A DNA stretch of 64,000 bases. Origin: Lachnospiraceae bacterium. GTDB lineage: Bacteria > Bacillota > Clostridia > Lachnospirales > Lachnospiraceae. Both the position numbers and the translations under genes were made by a program. The stretch lies in contig CAJTDD010000006.1 of the NCBI GenBank assembly GCA_910574885.1, forward strand, positions 94,987 to 158,986, read 5' to 3'. Positions 48,585 to 58,070 of this stretch are shown piece by piece; within the stretch, counting starts at the first letter, position 1; every line of letters begins with the position of its first letter. The notes beneath the pieces were generated by a model. It searched no databases and was not told the DNA's origin. It saw nothing but the letters and a program-made list of their open reading frames with translations.

Positions 48585-49520
48585 CTAAAGCCCCCGCTTA
48601 TACTTCGCCTTCAAAATCGTCCCGTCCTGCTCCACCTCAATCCGGTCGATACTCTTGACATACTGGTTGAACTGCGCATACCCATAATCACTGATCTTAA
48701 AATCCGCATATTCCTCATACACCTTATTCCCCAGCGTACTCAGTTCAATCCCGTTCCGTCCCGCCTTCTTCACCAGATATGCAACATACCGGTCGATATC
48801 CTCCTTCATCCCCCAGTCTTCCTTCAGCGCCACCGAAACCAGATTCCCATGCTTAATCAACTGAATCCGTGAAAATTCCTCCAAAAACTTAGACAGCATA
48901 TTATACCCATAGCTTCGCACGTCAAAATCCGGATACAAGCTTACCAGGCGGCTTCCCACCTCTCCAAGCCCAGTCACTTTATTATCATCCTGATTCTCAA
49001 TAATCATCTTGATAATAGCATCCTCAATCTTCTCCTTGCTCAGGCTGTCATGGGTCTCCTCTGCCTTCGTACTTCCTGGCTCCTGCTCTGACAGCAGGTT
49101 CTCCAATATGGTAAATTTATCGCAAGCCTTGCGGAAGGGCTCCGGCGTTTTGTTCTCCCCCATGCCGATTACCATCTTCGCACTCTCCCGAATCCGTGTC
49201 ACAAGACGGGTAAAATCACTGTCGCTGGATACGATACAGAACCCGTCCACATCATTCGTATATAAAATATCCATAGCATCGATAATCATCGCCGAATCTG
49301 TGGCGTTCTTTCCCTGAGTATAGCTGAACTGCTGAATCGGCATAATCGAATTGCTCAACAGCTCGTCCTTCCAGCTTGAGTGCTGCGTGTTCGTCCAGTC
49401 CCCGTAAATCCTCTTATAAGTGATTACCCCATACTTCGACAGCTCCGTAAGAATCGGTTTAATATATTTCGCCGACACATTATCCGCATCAATCAGTAAC
49501 GCATAACATTGTTCATCCAT
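48585..49520 (-). CDS. NYN-domain RNase-like protein with LOTUS-type domains
   Basis: The 311-residue protein begins YALLIDADNVSAKYIKPIL with the first acidic site of the PIN-like NYN nuclease fold, continues with MIIDAMDILYTNDVDGFCIVSSDSDFTRLVTRIRESAK (the SDSDF acidic motif), and has two OST-HTH/LOTUS-like segments (about 155-230 and 240-305). Such proteins are thought to cut RNA in concert with LOTUS RNA-binding modules. The substrate is unknown. A copy of the 67-bp repeat lies 26 bp upstream of its start. Confidence 0.88.
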   Translation of the reverse strand: MDEQCYALLIDADNVSAKYIKPILTELSKYGVITYKRIYGDWTNTQHSSWKDELLSNSIMPIQQFSYTQGKNATDSAMIIDAMDILYTNDVDGFCIVSSDSDFTRLVTRIRESAKMVIGMGENKTPEPFRKACDKFTILENLLSEQEPGSTKAEETHDSLSKEKIEDAIIKMIIENQDDNKVTGLGEVGSRLVSLYPDFDVRSYGYNMLSKFLEEFSRIQLIKHGNLVSVALKEDWGMKEDIDRYVAYLVKKAGRNGIELSTLGNKVYEEYADFKISDYGYAQFNQYVKSIDRIEVEQDGTILKAKYKRGL

Positions 49521-49545
49521 TTTATTCTCCTTCTATCCCTTTTTA

Positions 49546-49612
49546 TATACCCAAGGGCACACCGTAATACATGCCCCTTGCGGGGCGGGTGGACTTCGTC
49601 CAACAAAGTATA
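49546..49612. repeat. 67-bp palindromic repeat, copy A
   Basis: The unit begins TATACCCAAGGGCAC and ends AAAGTATA, and holds two hairpins, GCCCC-TTGC-GGGGC and TGGAC-TTC-GTCCA. Two nearly identical copies lie at 56,394-56,524. The outer TATAC and GTATA are inverted repeats. It lies just upstream of the NYN gene ribosome site. Confidence 0.8.
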
Positions 49613-49772
49613 AATGCCTGCCCTTCCAAAGCAATGTCCCCAACACACTGCATCCGGCAGCCTTTCCGTACCAATTTCCCTGCCTTCACGAAAAAAGCAG
49701 GCAAGATGCCTTTTTTTCATCTGATAGGCCTCCAACCTGCTTACTCTATCGTACATCCTACGACATATTCTC

Positions 49773-50018
49773 TTATACCTGATCATCTTCATTGAAGAAA
49801 TCATCATCAAAATCATCCTCGAAATCTTCCTCGAAGTCTTCGAGATAATCGGGTGTAAAAAAACAATATACCGCATAAGCGATTGCTGCAATCCCTGCAA
49901 CTGCTCCCATGATTGCAAGAACCCACAGAAGCGTCTTGCAGTTCTTGTCTTCTTCTTCCTTCTTGTTCATCAGCTCGCTCAGCCTTGTTGCCGCAATCAG
50001 CTCTTCGACTTTATTCAT
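49773..50018 (-). CDS. Small membrane protein with acidic tail, 81 aa
   Basis: The product has an N-terminal charged helix (NKVEELIAATRLSELMNKKEEED), one membrane segment (LLWVLAIMGAVAGIAAIAYAVYCFF, about 29-53) and a tail dominated by Asp/Glu/Phe (DFEEDFEDDFDDDFF). It resembles DUF4366-like proteins common in Lachnospiraceae; the function is unknown. It lies directly downstream of pcrA. Confidence 0.72.
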   Translation of the reverse strand: MNKVEELIAATRLSELMNKKEEEDKNCKTLLWVLAIMGAVAGIAAIAYAVYCFFTPDYLEDFEEDFEDDFDDDFFNEDDQV

Positions 50019-50130
50019 AATCCCACATCCTTTCCATATGCTTTTCCCAGCAATTCAAATATTATAAATATTATAACACTATATTTTTAAGATTACTACA
50101 CATTTCTGGAAATCTTTAAAAAAAGTTACA

Positions 50131-52389
50131 CTATATTTTCTGAAGTTTCGCAAAAGCCGCAAACATTTTCTTGGTGCCCCGCTCTCCGAAATCCACCGTC
50201 ACTTCATAATCCCTGCCGCCTTCCACAATTGCCTTCACGGTTCCTTCCCCGAATTTCCCGTGACGCACCCGGTCGCCCACCTCATACGCAAGTTTCCCGC
50301 CGGAAGGCGTGCCGAACTGCCTTGCCGGTTTCTTCGCCGCGTACAGCTTCGTCTGAAACGCCTGTTTCGCCTGTTGATGCGCAGTCTTTACCGGCAGTTC
50401 TTCCGCCTTCTTCTCAATCTTCGCTCCTGTGGATACCAATCCGGGCGGAATCTCGTTCAGGAAACGCGACATCCGGTTATACTGAGTCTCCCCGCGGATC
50501 ATCCGGCGTCTCGCACAGGTCAGCGTCAGATTCTTCTCTGCCCTCGTAATGCCCACGTAACAGAGCCGCCGCTCCTCCTCCAAATCTCCCGGATCTTCGG
50601 AGGTGATCGTCATATAACTGGGGAAAATCCCATCCTCCATTCCAGCCAGATACACATGGGGAAATTCCAACCCCTTTGCGCTATGTAACGTCATCAAAAC
50701 AACATAGTCCTTGCTTACGTCCATGCTGTCTATATCTGCCACCAACGCCACCTCCGCCAGAAATCCGCTTAACGTCACCGGCTCGTGCATCTCCTCGCAA
50801 GTCTCCTCATAGGCGACGATCTTACTGATTAATTCGTCGATATTCTCAATCCTCGCCTCAGCCTCTTCCTCGCCTTCCGCCTTCAGGCTCTCGATATATC
50901 CAGTCTCCTCGATAATCTCCTCCATCAGCTTCGACACCGTCATATCCTTTGCGTCCGTCTTAAAATGCTCAATCAACGCCACGAAGGACTCAAGCTTAGA
51001 CGCGCCTCTGCCGATGCCCGGAATCAAATCCACGGCACGAAGCGCCTCATAAAAGCCAATCCCACGCATGGACGCATATTCCTGGACACGGTTGATACTC
51101 GTAAGCCCAATCCCACGCTTAGGCACATTGACAATCCGGCGCACGGCAAGGTCGTCCTGCCCGTTATCTACGGTTTTCAGATAACAAAGCAAATCCTTGA
51201 TTTCCCGCCTGGCATAGAAATTGATTCCCCCCACAATCTTATAGGGAATATTCTCAGCCACAAACTTTTCTTCAAACATACGGGACTGTGCATTGGTACG
51301 GTACAGGATTGCATGGTTCTGATAAGAACAATCCCCCCGGTTTACATTATTCCGGATATCATCCACAATAAACTCTGCCTCGTCATACGCCGTGTCAAAT
51401 TGACGGAGCATCAGACGCTCCCCCTCCCCGTTGGCAGTCCACAGCGTCTTATCCTTCCTGCCCACATTGTGGCTGATTACCGCATTTGCCGCATTTAAAA
51501 TATGCCCCGTAGAACGGTAATTCTGCTCCAGCTTAATCGTCCTTGCATCCTCGAAAACCTGTTCAAAATCCAGGATATTCTTGATATTCGCCCCCCGGAA
51601 CTTATAAATGGACTGGTCATCATCCCCTACCACACAGAGATTCCGGTACTTCGACGCCAGAAGGCGCACCAGCTCAAACTGCACCGTATTGGTGTCCTGA
51701 TACTCGTCCACCATGATATACCGGAAACGCTCCTGATAGTATTCCAGAACCTCCGCCTGTGTCTGGAATAACTGTACGGTCTTCACCAACAGGTCATCAA
51801 AATCCAGCGCATTGTTGGCGCGAAGCTGCTTCTCATATTCTTCATACACTTCTGCAATCTTCTGCCTGCCGAAATCCCCCTCCGCACGGCGGCGAAACTC
51901 CTGAGGCGTCACCAATTCTTCCTTCGCATGGGACACCGCCGCCATCAAGGCGCGCTCCTTATAGACCTTAGTATCTACCTTCAACAGCTTACAGACATCC
52001 CGCATCATGGTCTTCTGGTCGTCACTGTCATAGATGGTAAAGTTCGTATCATAACCAAGCAGCCCAATGTGCCTGCGCAGGATTCGGACGCACATAGAAT
52101 GAAAGGTGCTGACCCACACGCTCTCCGCGCCGAACTCTACCAGTTTGTCCACACGTTCCCGCATCTCCCCAGCCGCTTTATTGGTAAATGTAATCGCCAG
52201 GATATTCCACGGGTTAATCCCTGCCTCCTCAATCAAATAAGCAACCCTGTGGGTCAGTACCCTCGTCTTTCCCGAACCTGCCCCTGCAAGCACCAAAAGC
52301 GGTCCTTCCGTATGAAGCACCGCCTCTTTCTGTTGTTCATTTAACGTATCGTATATACCCAATCTCCTTGTGTCCTCCCTCGTCTGCAT
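50131..52389 (-). CDS. pcrA: PcrA/UvrD-type DNA helicase
   Basis: The 752-residue superfamily 1A helicase has LVLAGAGSGKTRVLTHRVAYL (Walker A), ITFTNKAAGEM, IMVDEYQDTN (motif II), VVGDDDQSIYKFRGA (III), LEQNYRSTGHIL, LMTLHSAKGLEFPHVYLAG (V) and ERRLCYVGITRAEKNL (VI). A C-terminal RNA-polymerase-binding segment ends with a short barrel (YEVGDRVRHGKFGEGTVKAI). The upstream ATG (52389) codes MQTREDTRR, which covers the AGGGAGG site, so a TTG at 52362, giving MGIYDTLNEQQ, is likely the true start. It unwinds DNA in repair and replication conflict. Confidence 0.94.
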   Translation of the reverse strand: MQTREDTRRLGIYDTLNEQQKEAVLHTEGPLLVLAGAGSGKTRVLTHRVAYLIEEAGINPWNILAITFTNKAAGEMRERVDKLVEFGAESVWVSTFHSMCVRILRRHIGLLGYDTNFTIYDSDDQKTMMRDVCKLLKVDTKVYKERALMAAVSHAKEELVTPQEFRRRAEGDFGRQKIAEVYEEYEKQLRANNALDFDDLLVKTVQLFQTQAEVLEYYQERFRYIMVDEYQDTNTVQFELVRLLASKYRNLCVVGDDDQSIYKFRGANIKNILDFEQVFEDARTIKLEQNYRSTGHILNAANAVISHNVGRKDKTLWTANGEGERLMLRQFDTAYDEAEFIVDDIRNNVNRGDCSYQNHAILYRTNAQSRMFEEKFVAENIPYKIVGGINFYARREIKDLLCYLKTVDNGQDDLAVRRIVNVPKRGIGLTSINRVQEYASMRGIGFYEALRAVDLIPGIGRGASKLESFVALIEHFKTDAKDMTVSKLMEEIIEETGYIESLKAEGEEEAEARIENIDELISKIVAYEETCEEMHEPVTLSGFLAEVALVADIDSMDVSKDYVVLMTLHSAKGLEFPHVYLAGMEDGIFPSYMTITSEDPGDLEEERRLCYVGITRAEKNLTLTCARRRMIRGETQYNRMSRFLNEIPPGLVSTGAKIEKKAEELPVKTAHQQAKQAFQTKLYAAKKPARQFGTPSGGKLAYEVGDRVRHGKFGEGTVKAIVEGGRDYEVTVDFGERGTKKMFAAFAKLQKI

Positions 52390-52486
52390 TTTCTATCTTA
52401 GCATTCTCCATCTTAGCATCTTACAAAAAGTAACTGGATATATTATAGTGTTTTCCGATAAAAACTGCAACAAAATTTCACAGATT

Positions 52487-52960
52487 CTACATCTGCTTCA
52501 ACAGATTTACCATCTCAATGGCAGACAGCGCACAGTCGTACCCCTTGTTGCCCGCCTTGCTTCCCGCCCGGGCAATCGCCTGCTCGATATTCTCCGTCGT
52601 CACCACGCCGAACAATACCGGGACGCCGGAAGAAAGCCCAACCTGCGCCACACCTTTTGACACTTCATTGCAGACATAATCATAATGGGACGTATCCCCG
52701 CGAATCACCGCCCCTACGCAGATTACCGCATCGTACTTCCCTGACTTCGCCATCTTAGACGCCGTCAGCGGAATCTCGAACGCCCCCGGCACCCACGCAG
52801 CCGTAATATTCTCTTCCTCCACCCCATGGCGCACCAGTCCGTCCACCGCGCCGCCTAACAGCTTATTCACGATAATCTCGTTAAATCTGGACGCCACGAT
52901 TCCAACCTTCATTCCCTCCGGCGCAACTACCTTTCCTTCCAATACCTGAATCTGTTTCAT
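52487..52960 (-). CDS. ribH: 6,7-dimethyl-8-ribityllumazine synthase
   Basis: The 157-residue protein is Rib[41 protein letters not shown] and the conserved [18 protein letters not shown] with the catalytic His, then [24 protein letters not shown]. The start at ATG 52960 has GGAGG nine bases away; the ATG at 52981 is too close to it. It condenses the ribulose-phosphate derivative with the pyrimidine. It is the last gene of the rib operon. Confidence 0.96.
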   Translation of the reverse strand: MKQIQVLEGKVVAPEGMKVGIVASRFNEIIVNKLLGGAVDGLVRHGVEEENITAAWVPGAFEIPLTASKMAKSGKYDAVICVGAVIRGDTSHYDYVCNEVSKGVAQVGLSSGVPVLFGVVTTENIEQAIARAGSKAGNKGYDCALSAIEMVNLLKQM

Positions 52961-53030
52961 GCTCGTTTCCTCCTTCATCATTGATATCTAATCTGTAAAA
53001 ACCTGATATTGCCAGAATTCTTATATCCCC

Positions 53031-54248
53031 CTAAAATGTAATCTTGTGGAATATATGTCCCATCTTCTCCTGTTTTGTCTTCATATAGTTCATATCATAC
53101 TTCTGAGGCGCGATTTCAATCGGCACACGTTCCTTGATTTCCAGGCCGAAATCACTCAATCCATAGACCTTGTCTGGATTGTTGGTCAAAAGACGCAGAG
53201 ATTTCACCCCAAGTTCCGATAAAATCTGCGCGCCTACCCAATATTCCCGCAAATCCGGAGCGAACCCAAGGCTAATATTCGCCTCCACCGTATCCATCCC
53301 CTGCTCCTGGAGCCGGTAGGCTTTCAGCTTGTTAATCAGCCCGATTCCACGCCCTTCCTGACGCATATAGAGGATAATTCCCCTGCCTTCCTCTTCAATC
53401 TGGCGCATCGCCTCCTTGAGCTGTTTTCCGCAGTCACAGCGCAGAGAACCGAAGACGTCTCCGGTCAGGCATTCCGAGTGGACGCGGCAGAGGACATTTT
53501 CCCCGTCCCCGATTTCGCCTTTCACTAACGCCACATGATGCTCGCCGGTAATATCATTGACAAAGCCATGAATCTGGAAATGCCCATACTGTGTCGGCAT
53601 TTCCGCACACGCTTCCCTCACCACATGCTTTTCGTGAATCCTGCAATAATCCTGCAAATCCTTGATTGTAATAAATTTCAGATGATGGGCTTTGGCAAGC
53701 TTCCACAGGTTGGGGGTACGCATCATCGTCCCGTCGTCCTCCATGATCTCGCAGCAGACGCCGCACTCCCTAAGCCCCGCAAGGCGCATCAGGTCAACCG
53801 TCGCCTCCGTATGCCCATTACGCACCAGGACTCCGCCCGCCCTTGCAATCAATGGAAATACATGCCCAGGCTTCCTCAAATCTTCCGGGCGTGTGGCGTC
53901 GTCCACACATTTCATCATGGTATACGAACGCTCCGCCGCTGAAATTCCCGTGGTCGTGTCCTTATGGTCGATGGACACGGTAAACGCCGTACCATGGTTA
54001 TCCGTGTTCTCCGATACCATGGGGGGCAGGCCCAGCCGCGACGCCGCTTCTGCGCTCATGGGGGTACAGATCAGCCCCTTCGCATGGGTCGCCATGAAAT
54101 TAATGTTTTCCTGGGTCGCGAACTGCGCCCCGCAGATCATGTCGCCTTCATTTTCACGGTCAGGGTCGTCCGTCACCAGAATAATCTTTCCGGCCCGTAA
54201 GTCTTCCACTGCCTCTTCAATCGTGTTGTATTGGTACTGCTGTCCCAT
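53031..54248 (-). CDS. ribBA: Bifunctional 3,4-DHBP synthase / GTP cyclohydrolase II
   Basis: The 405-residue protein has the DHBP-synthase half ([49 protein letters not shown]) at about 1-205 and the cyclohydrolase II half ([24 protein letters not shown] with its zinc cysteines; [25 protein letters not shown]) at about 206-405. This is the fusion typical of Firmicutes. It supplies both precursors for riboflavin. It lies 16 bp after ribE. Confidence 0.97.
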   Translation of the reverse strand: MGQQYQYNTIEEAVEDLRAGKIILVTDDPDRENEGDMICGAQFATQENINFMATHAKGLICTPMSAEAASRLGLPPMVSENTDNHGTAFTVSIDHKDTTTGISAAERSYTMMKCVDDATRPEDLRKPGHVFPLIARAGGVLVRNGHTEATVDLMRLAGLRECGVCCEIMEDDGTMMRTPNLWKLAKAHHLKFITIKDLQDYCRIHEKHVVREACAEMPTQYGHFQIHGFVNDITGEHHVALVKGEIGDGENVLCRVHSECLTGDVFGSLRCDCGKQLKEAMRQIEEEGRGIILYMRQEGRGIGLINKLKAYRLQEQGMDTVEANISLGFAPDLREYWVGAQILSELGVKSLRLLTNNPDKVYGLSDFGLEIKERVPIEIAPQKYDMNYMKTKQEKMGHIFHKITF

Positions 54249-54264
54249 ACTATCCCTCCTAATC

Positions 54265-54918
54265 TTATATTCCGTACTCTCTCAGGAAATCCATGGTAAT
54301 CCCGCCAGAACCTTCCTCTTTCTCCTCTTTTCCAAGACCCAATAACTTCTCCACATATTTGCCCACAATATCATTTTCCAGATTCACCAAATCCCCTGGC
54401 TTCTTTTTTAGAAGCGTCGTCTCTTCGCCTGTATGGGGAATGACCGATACCTGAAAGCCCGTCTCACTGACGTTCGCTACCGTCAGGCTGATCCCGTCAA
54501 TCCCAACAGACCCCTTTTCCACAATCAGGCGCAATACCGGCCGTTCTGCCCGTATCGTCACCCACACGGCATTTTCTTCCCTGCGCAGGCTCTCGATTAC
54601 ACCTGTCCCGTCAATATGCCCGCTCATGATATGCCCTCCGAACCGCTCTCCGGCCGCCATTGCCCGTTCCAGATTCACCAAATCACCGGCTTTCAGCCTC
54701 CCCAGATTGCTCCTCCTGCAAGTCTCTGCCATTACATCCGCGGTAAATCCATCAGCGTTCATTGAAGTCACCGTCAGGCACACGCCGTTAACCCCAATGC
54801 TGTCCCCGATTTTAGTTCCCTCCAACACCTTCCGGGCCTCAATCTGAATCTGTCCGGAACTTCCCGCCAGCTTCATCTGCCTGAGTTTCCCCATTTCTTC
54901 TATGATTCCTGTAAACAT
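54265..54918 (-). CDS. ribE: Riboflavin synthase, alpha subunit
   Basis: The 217-residue protein contains the two lumazine-binding halves, starting [10 protein letters not shown], with [35 protein letters not shown] in the first and the [34 protein letters not shown] of the second. It makes riboflavin from two lumazine molecules. The gene starts inside the 3' end of ribD (19 bp overlap). Confidence 0.95.
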   Translation of the reverse strand: MFTGIIEEMGKLRQMKLAGSSGQIQIEARKVLEGTKIGDSIGVNGVCLTVTSMNADGFTADVMAETCRRSNLGRLKAGDLVNLERAMAAGERFGGHIMSGHIDGTGVIESLRREENAVWVTIRAERPVLRLIVEKGSVGIDGISLTVANVSETGFQVSVIPHTGEETTLLKKKPGDLVNLENDIVGKYVEKLLGLGKEEKEEGSGGITMDFLREYGI

Positions 54919-56045
54919 CCTTCCACCTGCCTTACTCTATATTCTATCCGTAAATCTTTGCCTATCTGGGACACCTCTTGCAATTCCAGTGAAACCGCCT
55001 CCCCGGGAAGTTCTACGCCAATTCCCGCCACCGGAGTTCTGGCGTTCCCTCCCCCGAAGACCTTAGGTGCAAGGAACACCTGCATCTCATGGACGATTCC
55101 CGCCCGTAAAGCACTGTCGTTTAAAATGCCTCCTCCCTCTAACAAAATACTGTCAATTCCCCGCCCGCCGAGGAGTTTCATGAGTACCTTCAAGTCTACC
55201 TGTCCGCTGCCGTCCAGAACCGGGAGGATCTGTACGCCAAGCTGCTCCAACAGACAAATTTTTTCCCTCTGCCGCTCATTTGCCTCTGCCGCGCCCCCTT
55301 CCCCGTCCGGCGAATAGGCTACAATCGTCGGATATTCCTTTGCCGTCTGGCAAATCCGGCTGTCCGCAGGAATCCGCAGACGGCTGTCACAGATAATCCG
55401 GACAGGACTTCTTCCTTCAGGAATACGGACATTCAGCATCGGGTCGTCGGCAAGTACCGTTCCAATCCCTGCCATGATTCCCATGCATCTGTGCCTAAGC
55501 CTCTGCACCTCCAAACGCGCCGGTTCCCCGGTAATCCATTTGGACGCCCCTGTCTTCGTTGCAATCTTCCCGTCCGCGGTCATGGCATACTTCATGACCA
55601 CGTATGGAGTCCGGGTGGTGATATAGTGAAAAAAGATAGGATTTAGGCGGTCGCATTCCTCCCGCATGAATCCTTCTTCCACTAGCACACCAGCCTCCCG
55701 GAGCATCTTTGCCCCCTTCCCCGCCACTTTGGGGTTGGGGTCTGCAGAGCCAATCACAACCCTGCGGATTCCATTTTCAAGAATCGCCTCCGTGCAAGGG
55801 GGAGTTTTTCCATAGTGGCAGCAAGGCTCCAGCGTCACATACATCGTCGCCCCTTCTGCCGGCTCTTTTAGGGCGGCGATGGCATTCCTCTCTGCGTGGA
55901 GCTCCCCGTACCGTCTGTGATATCCTTCTCCGATGATATGGCCTTCCTTCACAATCACAGCTCCCACCAGAGGGTTGGGGTTCGTCCATCCCGTCCCCTG
56001 CTTTGCAAGCTCGATTGCCCGCATCATATAATCCTGATCCCTCAT
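54900..56045 (-). CDS. ribD: Bifunctional riboflavin deaminase/reductase
   Basis: The 381-residue protein has the zinc deaminase half with HAERNAIAAL and TLEPCCHYGKTPPCTEAIL, then the reductase half with MKYAMTADGKIATKTGASKWITG and the LEGGGILNDSALRAG motif. It opens the rib operon directly behind the FMN riboswitch. A GGAGG site lies 12 bases before ATG, a long but acceptable spacing. Confidence 0.96.
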   Translation of the reverse strand: MRDQDYMMRAIELAKQGTGWTNPNPLVGAVIVKEGHIIGEGYHRRYGELHAERNAIAALKEPAEGATMYVTLEPCCHYGKTPPCTEAILENGIRRVVIGSADPNPKVAGKGAKMLREAGVLVEEGFMREECDRLNPIFFHYITTRTPYVVMKYAMTADGKIATKTGASKWITGEPARLEVQRLRHRCMGIMAGIGTVLADDPMLNVRIPEGRSPVRIICDSRLRIPADSRICQTAKEYPTIVAYSPDGEGGAAEANERQREKICLLEQLGVQILPVLDGSGQVDLKVLMKLLGGRGIDSILLEGGGILNDSALRAGIVHEMQVFLAPKVFGGGNARTPVAGIGVELPGEAVSLELQEVSQIGKDLRIEYRVRQVEGCLQES

Positions 56046-56184
56046 ATGTTTTCGTCTCCTCCCTGACCATAACCCTCAGCATACCGAACAAGTTGTGAAA
56101 CCATTCCTGCAGAATTCTCCGATAATTCCATTAAAAAAACCCTGCAGAATCATCTACAAGGGCAATGTTTTTCATATGGAATGT

Positions 56185-56217
56185 AAAAAGCTCTGAAACG
56201 GGACTACCATTCCAGAG
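56185..56217 (-). terminator. Riboswitch-associated terminator before ribD
   Basis: On the minus strand GCTCTG, a loop and CAGAGC end in TTTTT between the FMN aptamer and the ribD start. This is the expression platform: with FMN bound the terminator should form and shut the rib operon off. Confidence 0.8.
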
Positions 56218-56253
56218 CATTACATCCAGTATATTCTTACGACTATACAATCA

Positions 56254-56370
56254 TCTTCTTCCATCCAGACTATACTGTCGGCTCCGGAATCTCATCGGAT
56301 CAACCGTAAGGAACCCTTACGGCTCGCGGGCTTTACCGCCGGTAGGGAATTGCACCCTGCCCTGAAGACT
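56254..56370 (-). promoter_or_regulatory. FMN riboswitch (RFN element)
   Basis: On the minus strand the segment starts TTCAGGGCAGGGTGCAATT, continues with CCGGCGGTAAAGCCCGCGAGC and a variable helix (CCGTAAGGGTTCCTTACGG) and ends with GATGAGATTCCGG, GACAGTATAGTCTGGATGG. These are the conserved boxes of the RFN aptamer. It senses FMN and governs ribD, ribE, ribBA and ribH transcription. Confidence 0.96.
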
Positions 56371-56393
56371 TATTCTCTTTTTATATATTTCAG

Positions 56394-56460
56394 TATACCC
56401 AAGGGCACACCGTAATTCATGCCCCTTGCGGGGCGGGTGGACTTCGTCCATCAAAGTATA
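56394..56460. repeat. 67-bp palindromic repeat, copy B
   Basis: This copy is almost identical to the one at 49,546, with changes at only three or so positions. It shares its last TATA with copy C, so the two are joined head to tail. It lies upstream of the riboswitch in the direction of transcription. Confidence 0.8.
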
Positions 56461-56524
56461 CCCAAAGGGCACACCGTAATTCATGCCCCTTGCGGGGCGG
56501 GTGGACTTCGTCCATCAAAGTATA
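56457..56524. repeat. 67-bp palindromic repeat, copy C
   Basis: The third copy has one extra A in the CCCAAAGGGC segment. It ends 32 bp before the stop codon of the HD-GYP gene. Together with copy B it fills the gap between that gene and the rib operon. Confidence 0.8.
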
Positions 56525-56555
56525 ACTCATTATCCCGCCGGTTTCAAGAACTTTG

Positions 56556-57659
56556 TCAAAAATTCTGTGCCTCCGGAATACTCTGGTACATCTGGCTTAA
56601 CTGATCTTCGATTGAGAAAAAGCTGTCCAGCAGCCGGGGATTAAAACTTCCGCACTGTCCCGTCCCAATCATCTCAATCACCATATCCCGGGAATAAGAT
56701 GCCTTATAGACCCGTTTACAGCTCAGGGCGTCGTACACGTCCGCCAAAGACACCACCTGCGCCCACGGAGAGATACTGCTCCCTTCCAGGCCTTCCGGAT
56801 ACCCTCTGCCATCCCAGCGCTCATGATGATGCAAGGCGATATCACAGGCATAATCAAATATCCTGCTGTCATGAAGCTGAGGAATACTCTCCAGAATCAC
56901 AACGCCCTTCGTCGTATGCGTCTTCATCACCTCATATTCGTCCGGTGTCAGCCGCCCCGGCTTCGTCAGAATAGAATCCGGAATCGTAATCTTCCCAACA
57001 TCGTGCATAATGGAAGCTAAGGCAATATCATCAATCTCATCCTGCGCCAGTCCCTTGCCGATTGACGTATTCTCAAGCATCAGCCGCGTAATTTCCGATA
57101 TCCTCTGTACGTGTCCGCCAGATTCCTCATTCCGGAACTCAATCGCAGTTGCCAACGCCTCAATCATACCTTGATTCAGCTCAATAATCTGCTTCGCCTG
57201 TTCCAAAAGCTTCACCTGCTGCTTCTCCACCACAAGGTTCAGATGCCGCCTCGTCTCAAACAGTTCAATGACAGACTCCACCCGCCGCATCACAACAAAA
57301 GAGACATAGGGCTTCTTTATCACATCCATTACTCCAAGCTGATACGCTTCTTTGACCACCTTATCATTCGCCTCGGCTGTGATGAGGAACACAGGAATCT
57401 GCTTCAACAGCCCCATTGACTCCATCTTCCGTACAACCTCAATTCCGTTCATCTCCGGCATCATCACATCCAAAAGCACCGCACAATAATGATTCTTGAA
57501 ATTCAGAATCTTCTCAAGCCCCTGACGCCCGTTCACAGCTTCCTCCACAGAATAAGAGCCTGAAAATATCTTCCGCAAGATTGCACGATTGATCGCGTCA
57601 TCATCAACGATTAAAATTGTATTCCTTCCCGTATCATCATACTGTTTCATTTCTAACAA
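56556..57659 (-). CDS. Response regulator with HD-GYP phosphodiesterase domain
   Basis: The 367-residue protein has a receiver domain (ILIVDDDAINR; phosphoacceptor in AVLLDVMMPEMNG) at about 14-130, then an HD-GYP domain with IMHDVGKITIPDSIL (HD pair), HHHERWDGRGYPEGL and the GYP signature. HD-GYP proteins break down cyclic di-GMP. It is the last member of the signalling group with the Hpt protein and two hybrid kinases and would be the output of the phosphorelay, which is inferred from gene order. Confidence 0.93.
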   Translation of the reverse strand: MLEMKQYDDTGRNTILIVDDDAINRAILRKIFSGSYSVEEAVNGRQGLEKILNFKNHYCAVLLDVMMPEMNGIEVVRKMESMGLLKQIPVFLITAEANDKVVKEAYQLGVMDVIKKPYVSFVVMRRVESVIELFETRRHLNLVVEKQQVKLLEQAKQIIELNQGMIEALATAIEFRNEESGGHVQRISEITRLMLENTSIGKGLAQDEIDDIALASIMHDVGKITIPDSILTKPGRLTPDEYEVMKTHTTKGVVILESIPQLHDSRIFDYACDIALHHHERWDGRGYPEGLEGSSISPWAQVVSLADVYDALSCKRVYKASYSRDMVIEMIGTGQCGSFNPRLLDSFFSIEDQLSQMYQSIPEAQNF

Positions 57660-57692
57660 CTTCCTTCTTTGTTATTATGTCTGAATATGTGA

Positions 57693-58052
57693 TCAGGCAT
57701 TCTGATACCGACGGATACAGTCAACGATATTTCTCTGGATCGGCTCTGTCTCTAAAAAAGCAGATTTTGCCTCAAAAGCCTTGCCGCCGCGCAGCAACGC
57801 CAGTATCTCCGTATATCGTGTGAACAGAGGAAGGATTGAGAGATTCCCTGCAGCTCCCTTCAGTGTATGTACCCGTCCGGTTAATTCTTCATGAACTTCC
57901 CCTTCAAAATCCTCTATTCGGATTGGATTTGAACTGACGACATCCACAAACATGCCAAGCATCATCTGATATAAAGACTCATCCCCTACGACGCGCTCAA
58001 CCCCTTCTTGCACGTCAACTCCTAACTGCTTCAACTCCTCCATGAAATTCAT
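57693..58052 (-). CDS. Hpt phosphotransfer protein
   Basis: The 119-residue protein has the Hpt motif VHTLKGAAGNLSILPL, whose His is the phosphorylation site, in a four-helix arrangement (NFMEELKQLGVDVQEGVERVVGDESLYQMMLGMF). It shuttles phosphate between receiver domains. It lies between the 998-residue hybrid kinase and the HD-GYP regulator with short gaps. Confidence 0.9.
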   Translation of the reverse strand: MNFMEELKQLGVDVQEGVERVVGDESLYQMMLGMFVDVVSSNPIRIEDFEGEVHEELTGRVHTLKGAAGNLSILPLFTRYTEILALLRGGKAFEAKSAFLETEPIQRNIVDCIRRYQNA

Positions 58053-58070
58053 ACCAAAAAAACTCCTTTC

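Noticed and set aside
52385-52425. TCTTAGCAT repeats near the pcrA start, like the VanR-box core
   Set aside because: They lie in the chromosome far from the van genes, and match only part of the motif; a link is unlikely.
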